From assembly GCA_964650975.1 (NCBI GenBank), contig CAZYWA010000066.1, forward strand, positions 1-21,723: DNA of 21,723 bases, read 5' to 3'. Position numbers and translations under genes: made by a program. The stretch comes from CAZYWA01 sp964650975 [NCBI: uncultured bacterium]. Lineage in GTDB: Bacteria > JADJOY01. The notes beneath the pieces are model-generated. The model was given only the letters and a program-made list of their open reading frames with translations. It made no database searches and was not told where the DNA came from. Positions 14,438 through 21,723 of this stretch are shown in pieces; the stretch's first letter is position 1, and each line of letters starts with the position of its first letter.

Positions 14438-14914
14438 TCAGCTTCCCAGCATCTGCTTGAGCGAGTCGTGCGCGAGGGTGCGCGATTCGGCCATCGTCGA
14501 GAGCGCCTCGGAAAGTGCCCGCAGCCACGCGTCGATCGTCATGCGCTCGGTCTTGAGCACGATGCCGCGCACCTCGTGGACCCGCTCCGCCACCACGTCC
14601 TTCTTTTCGCGGCGCATGCGGAAGCGCTCGTCGCCGAGCACGATCTCGAACGACTCGACCCGCGGCGCCGAGAGCAGTCCGCGCTTGGTCTCGACGCGGG
14701 TGTGCTCGGGCAGCGTCTGCGCGAGCTTGCCGGCGAGCACCTCGAACGACTTCTCGATCGAGCCGAACTCGGCGTGCATCGCCGTGGCGAGCAGCACCGG
14801 ATCGACGCGGACTCCCTGCCGCGAGTGACAGTACTTGCACTCGATCCAGCGACCGTCGAGCGAGGTCTCGACCGGTGCGCCGCAGCCCGAGCACGTTTCG
14901 AATTGGTGCGCCAT
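14438..14914 (-). CDS. Small zinc-ribbon protein of unknown function
   Basis: 158 residues. One N-terminal zinc ribbon: CSGC (8-11) and CKYC (26-29). The ribbon CxxCGAPV...ECKYC resembles the first ribbon of the DUF4178 protein (CPQCGAPL...VCKYC). The rest is a helical and strand region without recognised motifs: AEFGSIEKSFEVLAGKLAQ, FEIVLGDERFRMRREKKDVVAERVHEVRGIVLKTERM, then two helices. The basic/acidic region around 100-125 may bind a partner. It is the first gene of a two-gene unit with the glutathione S-transferase and is divergent from the tandem YbjQ gene. The similar ribbon and the location suggest, but do not show, a link to the SPFH/DUF4178 system. Confidence 0.8.
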   Translation of the reverse strand: MAHQFETCSGCGAPVETSLDGRWIECKYCHSRQGVRVDPVLLATAMHAEFGSIEKSFEVLAGKLAQTLPEHTRVETKRGLLSAPRVESFEIVLGDERFRMRREKKDVVAERVHEVRGIVLKTERMTIDAWLRALSEALSTMAESRTLAHDSLKQMLGS

Positions 14915-14942
14915 GGTCGCGATCTTACGTCATCGGCCGATG

Positions 14943-14971
14943 TTGACCACCCACCGGCGCGGACGTAGGTT
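14943..14971 (+). promoter_or_regulatory. Putative sigma-70-type promoter for the tandem YbjQ-like gene
   Basis: TTGACC (14943-14948), a 17-base spacer, then TAGGTT (14966-14971). Transcription would start near 14978 and give a leader of about 73 nt. That leader begins with a 7-bp hairpin at 14980-14998 (GCCGGAC, loop ACACC, GTCCGGC). Confidence 0.4.
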
Positions 14972-15050
14972 CGCATCGAGCCGGACACACCGTCCGGCGG
15001 CGATCGCGGAGCGCACCACCCACGGGGCGCGGCCGCGAGGAGGCTCTCTC

Positions 15051-15923
15051 ATGTCGCTCTTCGGTTCGCGTAACGATCCGCCCGCGCCAGCCGCTTCACC
15101 CGCCTCGGCGCCAGCCACGGGCGACGGAATCCCACAGCACGCCCGCGACCGGCTGCGCGCGATGCGCGGCAGCGGCGAGCGGCCGGCGCTCTTCACCAGC
15201 GACCTCTCGGTCAACGAGTTCCTGCTGGTCAAGCGGGCCGGCTTCGAGCCGCTCGGGCTGGTGGTCGGCTCGTCGATCTACCACATCGGTTACCAGCAAG
15301 GGACGTGGAACCAGAACCAGGAGCTGACGACACTCTCGCAGGCGATGTACCACGCGCGCGATCTGGCGATGACGCGAATGGAGGCCGAGGCCGAGGCGCT
15401 GGGAGCGGACGGCGTGGTGGGCGTCAGGCTCGACGTGGGCCGCTACGAGTGGGGCGAGTCGCTGGCCGAGTTCATCGCCATCGGCACCGCCGTGAAGAGC
15501 AGCGACGGCGCGAGCCACAAGACCAAGGCGGGAAAGCCGTTCACCAGCGACCTCAGTGGACAGGATCTCTACGTGCTGCGCTCCGCGGCGTACGCGCCGG
15601 TCGGCCTGGTGATGGGCAGCTGCGTCTACCACGTCGCGCACCTGGGCTTCCGGCAGGCGCTGAAGACGATGGGCACCAACGTCGAGATGGCGAACTTCAC
15701 GCAGGCGCTCTACGAGGCCCGCGAGCTCGCCATGGAACGCATGCAGGCGGAGGCCGTGAAGCTCGGCGCCGAAGGAGTCGTCGGCGTGCAGGTGAAGGAG
15801 CAGAGCCACGGCTGGGAGAGCCACATCATCGAGTACTTCGCCGTGGGCACCGCGGTCGTCGCCCGCGCCGCGACGGGGCTCGCGGAGGCAGCACCGACGC
15901 TGACCCTGCCCGTGACCGGCTGA
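15051..15923 (+). CDS. Tandem YbjQ-like (heavy-metal-binding fold) protein
   Basis: 290 residues from ATG 15051, 7 nt after GAGGAGG. A low-complexity Pro/Ala linker follows a short MSLFGSRND start. Two copies of a YbjQ/DUF74-like domain follow, roughly 45-145 and 165-280. Each opens FTSDLS, has GLVxGSxxYHxxxxG, a helix with [TN]xxx[AT][QE]A[ML]YxARxLAMxRMxAEAxxLGAxGVVGV, and ends EYFAVGTAVV or EFIAIGTAVK. Single-domain YbjQ proteins form pentamers. The fold is called heavy-metal binding by annotation, but a metal role is unproven. Fused tandem copies suggest one diverged from the other. The gene lies divergent to the zinc-ribbon gene and beside the SPFH system; co-function is inference. Confidence 0.82.
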   Translation: MSLFGSRNDPPAPAASPASAPATGDGIPQHARDRLRAMRGSGERPALFTSDLSVNEFLLVKRAGFEPLGLVVGSSIYHIGYQQGTWNQNQELTTLSQAMYHARDLAMTRMEAEAEALGADGVVGVRLDVGRYEWGESLAEFIAIGTAVKSSDGASHKTKAGKPFTSDLSGQDLYVLRSAAYAPVGLVMGSCVYHVAHLGFRQALKTMGTNVEMANFTQALYEARELAMERMQAEAVKLGAEGVVGVQVKEQSHGWESHIIEYFAVGTAVVARAATGLAEAAPTLTLPVTG

Positions 15924-15924
15924 A

Positions 15925-15950
15925 CGGATCGCGAGGTCGCTCGCGGTCCG
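15925..15950. terminator. Bidirectional terminator-like hairpin between convergent genes
   Basis: CGGATCGCGAG, loop GTCG, CTCGCGGTCCG: an 11-bp stem with one G-T pair, starting two bases after the tandem YbjQ stop and ending five bases before the FG-GAP gene end. No U-run follows on either side. Its place and strength fit a shared transcription end or 3' stabiliser. Confidence 0.5.
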
Positions 15951-15954
15951 GACG

Positions 15955-17607
15955 TCACAGAGACGCGAGCGACCAGCTGCCGGTATCGCCGCTCTCGAAA
16001 CCGTCGGCGAACATCGCGCCGAACAGCACCTCGACGGCGCCCGATCCGTTGACGCCGTTCACGTCCTCGCTGGTCGCCGCGGCGACCACGTCACCCCAGC
16101 CGTCGCCGTCGAAGTCCGCGACGGCCAGCGCATTTCCGAGCTGGTCGTACGCCTCCGGCGCGGCGATCGGGAAGCCGGGCTTGGCGCTCACCGACTGCGC
16201 GAGCCCCGCGGTGCCGATGCCCGCTGCGGCGCCCCGGACGAGGTCGAAATACCCGGCGCGCGTGGCGCCGTTCATCCCGGCCCACGGCGCGCCGACCACG
16301 AGGTCCATCGGCGAGTGATCGAGCAGCCCCGACACCGGATCCGGATCCACGAACCCCGCCGCGAGGGTGCGCCCGAACTCCTCGCCGCCCTTGATGGTGC
16401 CGCCGTCGACATCGCGCATCAGCGTGGTGGCGCCGCTGATCTGAATTCCCGAAGCCCCGCCATACGCGACCACCACGGCGCCGGCGCTCGTGTTCTGATT
16501 GTTGAGCTTCCGAAACGGCGAGCCGATCGCGAGATCCGCGTAACAAGTGCCACCGCCACACGTGGCCGGCGCATCGCGGAAGTACCCAGCGGCCAGTGCC
16601 CAGCCAAAGCCGCCGCCTTCGGACGGCGCGCCGTAGACCGCCGGCGTCAGCACCTGCAGGCCGTTCGTGGTGATGCCGCTCGACGAACCGCGGAGGATGT
16701 AGACCGCGCCGGCGCCGTACCAGCCCGCCCCGTAGCGGCCCGGCGTGCCGACGGCCAGATCGTCGTGGCCGTCGCCATCGAAGTCGCCGCCAGCCAGCGA
16801 CCAGCCCATCTCGTCCTGATCCGCGGCCGTGCCGGTGACCCCGTCCGCTCCGACGCGAAACCCTTGTGCGTCCGCGGTGCCGAGCCCCGAGTCGCTGCCG
16901 TAGAAGATCTGGACCGCGCCTGCCTCCCCGTGGCCGTCCACGTTCTGGCTCGGCACGCCCACCGCCAGGTCGCGGAAAAGATCGTCGTTCCATCGTCCCG
17001 CCGCCAACACCGAACCGAATTCCGTGCCGTAGACGGGAGGGAAGAACGACGCGGTGTCGACCTGCGAAAGCGTCCGTATCACCTGGAAGCAGCCGCAGCC
17101 GGATTGGTACTGATACACGTACACGACGCCCGCCTTGTTCACGGTCGCGCCTTGGTAGAGGACGCTCGCCCCGGGAGCACCTACCGCGAGCTCGTCCTTG
17201 CCGTCGTGGTCGAAATCGCCAGCGGCCATGGCCCACCCGAGGTACTCGCCACCGCTGGCGCCGTGCACCTCGTCCCAGAGCGGCAGCGTCCGGGAGGCGC
17301 CGCCGCCATGGAAGAACGTGACGCTACCCATGTAGCCGGACCAGTCCGGCGCGCCGACGGCGAGGTCGGGATGGCCGTCACCGTCGAAATCCCCCACCGC
17401 CACCGACGCGCCGAACGTCGCGGCCTCCGCCGGCGGGTCCTGGGCGACCAGCAGCGCTTGCACTCCCCAGACTTGCGAACGGGCCACGGATGGGTGAAAC
17501 GGCAAGACCGCGCAGCATCCAAGCAGCACCGCGCCCAAGCGGCGTCGCAGAGCTCCGCGGTTCACGCGCCACCACGAGCGAGCGCGCTGGTCGTCGCGAG
17601 CATCCAT
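15955..17607 (-). CDS. Secreted FG-GAP seven-bladed beta-propeller protein
   Basis: 550 residues from ATG 17607 (GAGGGG about 10 nt upstream); an alternative ATG at 17634 adds nine residues. The signal peptide is basic (RVNRGALRRR), then LGAVLLGCCAVLPFHPSVARSQ. Seven FG-GAP blades are visible, each starting with G..[LVM]A.GDFDGDG-type text: FGASVAVGDFDGDGHPDLAVGAP; LGWAMAAGDFDHDGKDELAVGAP; FGSVLAAGRWNDDLFRDLAVGVP; MGWSLAGGDFDGDGHDDLAVGTP; FGWALAAGYF...ADLAIGSP; FGRTLAAGFV...MDLVVGAP; LGNALAVADFDGDGWGDVVAAAT. Blades with DxDxDG carry the integrin-alpha-type calcium loop; blades 3, 5 and 6 have lost it. The protein ends FADGFESGDTGSWSLASL, a C-terminal motif I associate with exported proteins of several GC-rich phyla. 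The likely role is surface adhesion or binding; the ligand is unknown. Confidence 0.88.
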   Translation of the reverse strand: MDARDDQRARSWWRVNRGALRRRLGAVLLGCCAVLPFHPSVARSQVWGVQALLVAQDPPAEAATFGASVAVGDFDGDGHPDLAVGAPDWSGYMGSVTFFHGGGASRTLPLWDEVHGASGGEYLGWAMAAGDFDHDGKDELAVGAPGASVLYQGATVNKAGVVYVYQYQSGCGCFQVIRTLSQVDTASFFPPVYGTEFGSVLAAGRWNDDLFRDLAVGVPSQNVDGHGEAGAVQIFYGSDSGLGTADAQGFRVGADGVTGTAADQDEMGWSLAGGDFDGDGHDDLAVGTPGRYGAGWYGAGAVYILRGSSSGITTNGLQVLTPAVYGAPSEGGGFGWALAAGYFRDAPATCGGGTCYADLAIGSPFRKLNNQNTSAGAVVVAYGGASGIQISGATTLMRDVDGGTIKGGEEFGRTLAAGFVDPDPVSGLLDHSPMDLVVGAPWAGMNGATRAGYFDLVRGAAAGIGTAGLAQSVSAKPGFPIAAPEAYDQLGNALAVADFDGDGWGDVVAAATSEDVNGVNGSGAVEVLFGAMFADGFESGDTGSWSLASL

Positions 17608-17902
17608 CGTTCGTTCACCCCTCGCATGCACCATCGCACGCCCTGCCGATTCTACGCTTGCCACCCTCCATCCGAGCACGATCAGCGCCACCAGTGCCTC
17701 CGAGCAGGTGGCTCGTTTCGGGGATCCACCCGGATCGCTCGAACGATCGGGCAGGCATCGACGACGCTACCTGCGACGTTGGTGCTGCTCGGCATGCGGC
17801 GGCCGGATCACGCCGGCCGTGGCGAGGGCATGGAATCCGGGCTGGTCGAGCGATTAGCTTCCAGGTCGCGCGACGAGCGCGCGCCTGGAGACGACGATCA
17901 CG
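17608..17902. other. 295-base divergent intergenic region
   Basis: The control region between the FG-GAP gene (minus) and the serine hydrolase gene (plus). A perfect 7-bp hairpin lies at 17800-17819 (CGGCCGG, loop ATCACG, CCGGCCG). GATCG/CGATC repeats surround 17730-17755. No promoter pair could be chosen with confidence, and no coding frame has protein character. Confidence 0.4.
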
Positions 17903-19099
17903 ATGAGCGCGACGGTTCAGGGTGAGGTGCATCCCGCATTCCAGGGCGTGGCGCGGGTGCTGGAGCGGCAGATTCGTCGCAACGGCGGCGGCATGGCGAT
18001 CTGCGTCTACCACCGCGGGAAGCCGGTCGTGGACGTGTGGGCGGGCACTCGCGACGACAGCGGCACGCCGTGGGAGCGCGACACCACCGCGATGTCGTTC
18101 TCGACCACCAAGGGCGTCACGGCGACGCTCTTGCACGTGCTCGTCGATCGCGGACTGCTCGACTACGACGATCCGGTCTCGAAGCACTGGCCGGAGTTCG
18201 CTGAGGGGCGGAAGGCCGCGATCACCGTCCGCCAGCTGCTCTGCCACGAGGCCGGCCTGCACCACATCCGGCGCATGGTCGATCACGCGAACCGCATGCT
18301 CGACTGGACGCACATGGTCGAGGCGCTGGCCGCGGCGGAGCCGGCCTTCGTGCCCGGGAGTCTCAACGCGTACCACGGCCTCACGTTCGGCTGGCTGATC
18401 GGCGAGCTGGCGCAGCGGGTCACGAACCGGCCGTTCGCGGAGCTGGTGCGCACCGAGCTCGCCCTTCCGCTCGGCCTCGACGGCTTCTGGATCGGCGCCT
18501 CACCCGAGGCGCAAGCGAAGGCCGCGCGACTCCGCGTGCCGCCGCTCGGACTCAACGATCGCACTGGCGCCGCACGGCCCTACGCGAAAGCGGTGCAGAC
18601 CATCTGCCGCGGCCTGCGCATCCCGTTCGATCCGTCCTTTCTCGCCGACGCGCTCGTCCCGCGCGACGTGATGCGTACCTTCTGGCATCCCGACATCCTG
18701 ACGCCGTCGATTCCGTCCGCGAACGGCCTCTTCACCGCCCGCGATCTGGCGCGTCTCTATGCGACGCTTGGCGCCGGCGGCCGGCTCGACGGGGTTTCGC
18801 TCCTCTCCGAGAAGACGCTGGCGCGCGCCACCGAAGTGCAGAACCGGCGCGTCGATCGCGTGGTGCCGGTCAAGATGCACTGGCGCCTCGGCTACCACCG
18901 CGCCTTCACTGGCCTCGGCGCGCCGAAGCGCGGGTTCGGTCACTTCGGCTTCGGTGGCTCGGGCGGCTGGACCGATCCCAAGCGCCAGCTCGCGGTGGCG
19001 ATGGTGAACAACCGCGTGGCCGGCAGCCCGTTCGGAGACCTGCGCATGCTCGCGATCGGCGCCGAAGCGCTGCGAGGTGCCGCACGGCTGGCGCACTGA
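17903..19099 (+). CDS. Class C beta-lactamase-type serine hydrolase (EstB-like esterase)
   Basis: 398 residues. ATG 17903 is preceded by GGAGAC about 11 nt upstream. The catalytic SxxK is in AMSFSTTKGVTATLLHVLVD (serine near residue 69), the tyrosine motif is at NAYHGLTFGWLIGEL (YxN replaced by YHG), and the third motif is HFGFGGSGGWTDP near the C-terminus. CHEAGLHHIRR and GLDGFWIGASPEAQAKAARL are typical of the EstB/PBP4-like group. There is no signal peptide, so it is probably a cytoplasmic esterase or amidase rather than a cell-wall enzyme. The GH32 gene starts 23 bases downstream on the same strand. The substrate is not deducible. Confidence 0.88.
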   Translation: MSATVQGEVHPAFQGVARVLERQIRRNGGGMAICVYHRGKPVVDVWAGTRDDSGTPWERDTTAMSFSTTKGVTATLLHVLVDRGLLDYDDPVSKHWPEFAEGRKAAITVRQLLCHEAGLHHIRRMVDHANRMLDWTHMVEALAAAEPAFVPGSLNAYHGLTFGWLIGELAQRVTNRPFAELVRTELALPLGLDGFWIGASPEAQAKAARLRVPPLGLNDRTGAARPYAKAVQTICRGLRIPFDPSFLADALVPRDVMRTFWHPDILTPSIPSANGLFTARDLARLYATLGAGGRLDGVSLLSEKTLARATEVQNRRVDRVVPVKMHWRLGYHRAFTGLGAPKRGFGHFGFGGSGGWTDPKRQLAVAMVNNRVAGSPFGDLRMLAIGAEALRGAARLAH

Positions 19100-19122
19100 T
19101 CCGCCGCTCGTCCGCGGCGGCG

Positions 19123-20667
19123 ATGGTGCTCGCTGTCTCGTGCGGAGCGGACTCGAAGACCGGTCCCGCCGCCACCGCCGGTCTACGGCGAGACGTTCCG
19201 CCCGCAATTCCACGTCACGCCGCCCAGCGGCTGGATGAACGACCCCAACGGCCTGGTGTTCGCGAACGGCACCTATCACCTCTTCTACCAATTCGACCCG
19301 GACCACCGGCTGCCGCTGGCACAGCACTGGGGCCACGCACAGAGCCTCGATCTCGCGCACTGGAGCACCGCCCGATCGCCCTCGCGCCGGATCCCGCACT
19401 CGGTCTCGCGTACTCGGGCAGCGCGGTCGTGGATCGCGACAACACCAGCGGGCTCTGCTCGGGGAGCGACGGATGTCTGGTCGCGATCTTCACTCGCTCG
19501 GGCGGCAGCAGCGGCGGACAGAAACAGAGCCTCGCGGTCTCGAACGACGACGGCGAAACCTGGACGGACTACCCGGGCAATCCGGTGCTCACCAACCCAG
19601 GCTCGACCGCATTCCGCGATCCCAAGGTGTTCTGGCACCAACCGACCGAGCGCTGGGTGATGGTGGTCTCGGCGCGCGATCGGATCCAGATCTACGTCTC
19701 GCCGAACCTCATCGACTGGGAGCTGGCGAGCGAGCTGCCTTTGGGCGAGAGCGTGAACGGAGTGCTGGAATGCCCCGATCTCTTCGAGCTGCCGCTGGAA
19801 GGCGGGGGCGGAGAGACGCGCTGGGTCCTCAAGGTGGACGCGAACCCGGGCCCGATCATCGGCTTCTCGAAGGCGTGGTACCTGACCGGGACGTTCGACG
19901 GCCGCCGCTTCGTCCCCGACTCGGCCGCCCTCGCGCCCGTCGAGTGGGGGGCGGATTTCTACGCGGCGCAGTCGTGGAACGGGATCGACCGCGATCGGCG
20001 CGTGTGGATCGCGTGGATGGCCAACTGGAAGTACGCGCTCAGCATGCCGACCGACCCGTGGCGCGGGGCGATGACCGTGCCACGTGAGGTGGGCCTCGTG
20101 GCGGTTCGGGGCGCACTGACGCTGACGCAGCGCCCAGCAGCCGAGTTCGACGCGCTTCACCGGAGCCGGATTCTCTCCGCACACGACGCACCGGTCGCGG
20201 AGGGCGCACGACGCCTCGCCAAGCAGAGCCCCGATGCGTTCGACCTCGTCCTCGAAGTCGAGCTCGGCGGTGCATCGCGCATCCAGCTCGACCCGCGCGC
20301 CAGCGGTGATCAGCGAACCAGCGTCGTCTACGACGGCAGCGCGCACCAGCTGATTCTCGATCGCAGCGCTTCAGGCGCTTCTGGCTTCGATCGAACGTTC
20401 GCGGTGCGCCATGCGGCGCCGCTCGACCTCGATCCGTCGACCGGCACCCTCGCGCTCCGCGTGCTCGTCGATTGGTCGTCGGTCGGGGTCTTCGCCGCGA
20501 ACGGCACCGTGGTCTTGACCGACCTGGTGTTTCCAGGGCCGGCGAGCAAAAGCCTGGCGCTCTCGTCCGAGGGCGGCGCTCCGCGCATCACGACGCTGAC
20601 TCTCGACGAGATGGCGACGATCTGGAGCGAGGGCGAAGAGCGGACGCCCTCCATCCGCATCGATTGA
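19123..20667 (+). CDS. GH32 fructan hydrolase (levanase/invertase-like) with two compensating frameshifts
   Basis: The outer frame from ATG 19123 opens with a lipoprotein-like [15 protein letters not shown] and, after residue about 83, reads as GH32: [28 protein letters not shown] (164-170, the stabilising RDP), ECPDLF (216-221, the acid/base EC motif) and a C-terminal beta-sandwich. The essential N-terminal block, [21 protein letters not shown] with the nucleophile aspartate, is in the +1 frame (about 19185-19363). One base too many somewhere between about 19160 and 19185, and one G missing at TGGAGC near 19362 (restoring [13 protein letters not shown]), would join everything. As written, the outer frame replaces the nucleophile region with arginine/proline-rich nonsense, so the product would be inactive. 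Either the gene is decayed or the assembly has two indels in GC-rich runs. The family hydrolyses beta-fructosides such as levan, inulin or sucrose. Confidence 0.8.
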   Translation: MVLAVSCGADSKTGPAATAGLRRDVPPAIPRHAAQRLDERPQRPGVRERHLSPLLPIRPGPPAAAGTALGPRTEPRSRALEHRPIALAPDPALGLAYSGSAVVDRDNTSGLCSGSDGCLVAIFTRSGGSSGGQKQSLAVSNDDGETWTDYPGNPVLTNPGSTAFRDPKVFWHQPTERWVMVVSARDRIQIYVSPNLIDWELASELPLGESVNGVLECPDLFELPLEGGGGETRWVLKVDANPGPIIGFSKAWYLTGTFDGRRFVPDSAALAPVEWGADFYAAQSWNGIDRDRRVWIAWMANWKYALSMPTDPWRGAMTVPREVGLVAVRGALTLTQRPAAEFDALHRSRILSAHDAPVAEGARRLAKQSPDAFDLVLEVELGGASRIQLDPRASGDQRTSVVYDGSAHQLILDRSASGASGFDRTFAVRHAAPLDLDPSTGTLALRVLVDWSSVGVFAANGTVVLTDLVFPGPASKSLALSSEGGAPRITTLTLDEMATIWSEGEERTPSIRID

Positions 20668-20695
20668 GAAGCGGCCGGCGGCCCCGGCATGGTGT

Positions 20696-20787
20696 TGACA
20701 AACCAGCCGACAGTTTGCTCACTTTCGAGCCGACGATTTGCTGACTTTCAGCCCAGCAAAATGCTGACAAGCGGGCCGACAGTCAGC
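20696..20787. repeat. Four 23-bp degenerate tandem repeats, possible insertion-sequence end
   Basis: Units at 20696-20718, 20719-20741, 20742-20764 and 20765-20787, each exactly 23 bases. They follow the pattern TGAC, two A/T-leaning bases, a variable stretch, then GCCGACAGTTTGC or a variant. Units 1, 2 and 4 share GCCGAC at the same offset; unit 3 keeps the TGACTTTC start and the TGC end. The block is AT-richer than its surroundings. Arrays like this, beginning near TGTTGACA, occur at the ends of IS21-family elements as transposase-binding sites; that family call is from memory. No transposase gene is in the window, so it would be a solo relic. Confidence 0.6.
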
Positions 20788-20824
20788 GGCGAATCTGCCT
20801 GGAAATGAGGGCTGGAGGCGCCCC

Positions 20825-20844
20825 AGCTCCCGAGATCGGGGGCT
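20825..20844 (-). terminator. Hairpin directly after the fadJ stop codon
   Basis: AGCTCCC, loop GAGATC, GGGGGCT: a 7-bp stem with one G-T pair, adjoining the stop at 20845-20847. No U-run follows in the minus-strand transcript, so its role as a terminator is uncertain. Confidence 0.35.
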
Positions 20845-21723
20845 TCAGGCCGATTTTCGCGTTCGCTTGCCGTTCGGCTTGTCGGCGGCGGACGGTGCGG
20901 GCGCGGCCTTGGCGGGAGCGCTCACGGCTGCGCGCGGCGGCTCGATCCTGTTGGCGCCGTGGAAGGTGCGGCCGTCGCGCGCCATCTCGACCAGGATCGG
21001 CGCCGGCTGGAAGCGCGGGCCCTGCTGGTAGCTCAGCTGCTCAAGCTTCCGCACCACGGTGTTCGCGCCCACCGCGTCGACATAGCGGAACGGGCCGCCG
21101 CGAAACGGCGGGAAGCCGAGGCCGAAGATGGCGCCGACGTCGCCGTCGCGAGCACTGCGCAGGATGCCTTCCTGGAAGCACAGCGCCGCCTCGTTCACCA
21201 GCTGCAGCGCGCAGCGCTCGGCGATCTCCTCCGCGGGGATTTCCTTGCCGGGCGTCACGCCGATGAGCGCGTAGACGCTCGCGTCGACTTCCTTTTTGCC
21301 CTTCTTCTTGCCGTCGTAGACGTAAAACCCGCGCTTCGACTTGCGGCCGTAGCGCTTGTCGGCGACCAGCTTCTCGATCCCCGGCGGCGGCTTCATGCGA
21401 TCGCCGAACGCGGCGTGGACGATGTGGCCGACCTTCTCGGCGACGTCGATCCCGACCTCGTCGAGCAGCGTGATCGGTCCAACCGGAAAGCCCCACTTGA
21501 CCAGCGCCGCGTCCATCTTCTCGACCGCGACGCCCTCGGCGAGCAGATAGGCGGCCTCGTTCATGTACGGCCCGAGGATGCGCGAGGTGTAAAAGCCCAC
21601 GCCGTCGTTCACCACGATCACGGTCTTGCCCTGCTTCTTGCCCAGCTCGACGCAGGTCGCGGTCACCCACGGCGCGGTCTTCTTGGTGTTGATGATCTCG
21701 AGCAGCGGCATCTTCTCGACCGG
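20845..21723 (-). CDS. fadJ: Fatty acid oxidation complex alpha subunit (3-hydroxyacyl-CoA dehydrogenase), C-terminal part
   Basis: 292 codons plus the stop are in the window; the enoyl-CoA hydratase half and most of the NAD-binding domain lie upstream beyond 21723. The visible part begins PVEKMPLLEIINTKKTAPW, matching the NPV[DE]KMPLVE block of 3-hydroxyacyl-CoA dehydrogenase. It continues GKTVIVVNDGVGFYTSRILGPYMNEAAYLLAEG (the dimerisation/active-site domain), WGFPVGPITLLDEVGIDV, a lysine-rich YGRKSKRGFYVYDGKKKGKKE, and the second C-terminal repeat ALCFQEGILRSARDGDVGAIFGLGFPPFRGGPFRYVD. The extended Ala/Pro/Lys tail (last about 30 residues) is variable. The enzyme carries out the hydration and NAD-dependent oxidation steps of beta-oxidation with a thiolase partner, which would be expected upstream. 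Confidence 0.92.
   Translation of the reverse strand, partial: PVEKMPLLEIINTKKTAPWVTATCVELGKKQGKTVIVVNDGVGFYTSRILGPYMNEAAYLLAEGVAVEKMDAALVKWGFPVGPITLLDEVGIDVAEKVGHIVHAAFGDRMKPPPGIEKLVADKRYGRKSKRGFYVYDGKKKGKKEVDASVYALIGVTPGKEIPAEEIAERCALQLVNEAALCFQEGILRSARDGDVGAIFGLGFPPFRGGPFRYVDAVGANTVVRKLEQLSYQQGPRFQPAPILVEMARDGRTFHGANRIEPPRAAVSAPAKAAPAPSAADKPNGKRTRKSA

Noticed and set aside
20696-20787. CRISPR array
   Set aside because: The 23-bp units are degenerate and directly adjacent with no spacers, and no cas gene is present.

Overview
This is a GC-rich window from a Gram-negative bacterium. Long antisense open frames are shadows of real genes, coding third positions are mostly G/C, and there are Sec, Tat and lipoprotein signals. 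The mix of genes suggests a deltaproteobacteria-like lineage (Myxococcota, Binatia or similar): a PHI-1/EXORDIUM-type secreted protein, a beta-helix protein fused to a diheme cytochrome, an SPFH/DUF4178/DUF350/aminopropyltransferase cluster, and an FG-GAP propeller ending in FESGDTGSWS. The lineage is inferred from gene content only; no rRNA or tRNA gene was seen.

Layout. 1-635 (-): 5' part of an EXORDIUM-like secreted protein, with a divergent intergenic region holding a plausible promoter. 863-3244 (+): lipoprotein-like beta-helix plus diheme cytochrome fusion, followed by a 48-codon open frame that may be a gene remnant. 3490-3888 (-): DCC-family (DUF393) thiol oxidoreductase. 4035-12805 (-): a co-oriented set of seven genes. 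13143-13775 (+): LysE/RhtB exporter. 13792-14914 (-): glutathione S-transferase behind a small zinc-ribbon protein. 15051-15923 (+): tandem YbjQ-like protein. 15955-17607 (-): seven-repeat FG-GAP propeller. 17903-20667 (+): class C beta-lactamase-type serine hydrolase, then a GH32 fructan hydrolase with two compensating frameshifts. 20696-20787: four 23-bp degenerate tandem repeats, perhaps an insertion-sequence end. 20845-21723 (-): C-terminal part of FadJ.

The central cluster reads, in transcription order: SPFH protein with C-terminal zinc ribbons; two-module DUF4178 protein with zinc ribbons and membrane segments; a 60-residue exported Gly/Tyr/His-rich peptide; DUF350 membrane protein; membrane-anchored spermidine-synthase-like enzyme; Tat-exported FAD amine-oxidase-like enzyme; polytopic membrane protein with several histidines in or near membrane segments. 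DUF4178, the small gene and DUF350 overlap by 1-4 bases. The SPFH, DUF350 and polyamine-enzyme theme matches envelope-stress neighbourhoods related to PspA and to E. coli yjfIJKLMC or B. subtilis ydjFGHI, but there is no pspA here. My inference is a membrane-associated system that makes and then oxidises an aminopropylated product.

The non-coding DNA in this cluster is unusual. Two inverted 127-bp copies of a three-hairpin element lie before the SPFH gene and after the DUF350 gene, with paired (compensatory) substitutions in their stems. A separate cluster of five 7-8 bp hairpins, all with 6-nt loops and several sharing AGGGAC/GTCCCT, lies between the aminopropyltransferase and oxidase genes and also shows paired substitutions.
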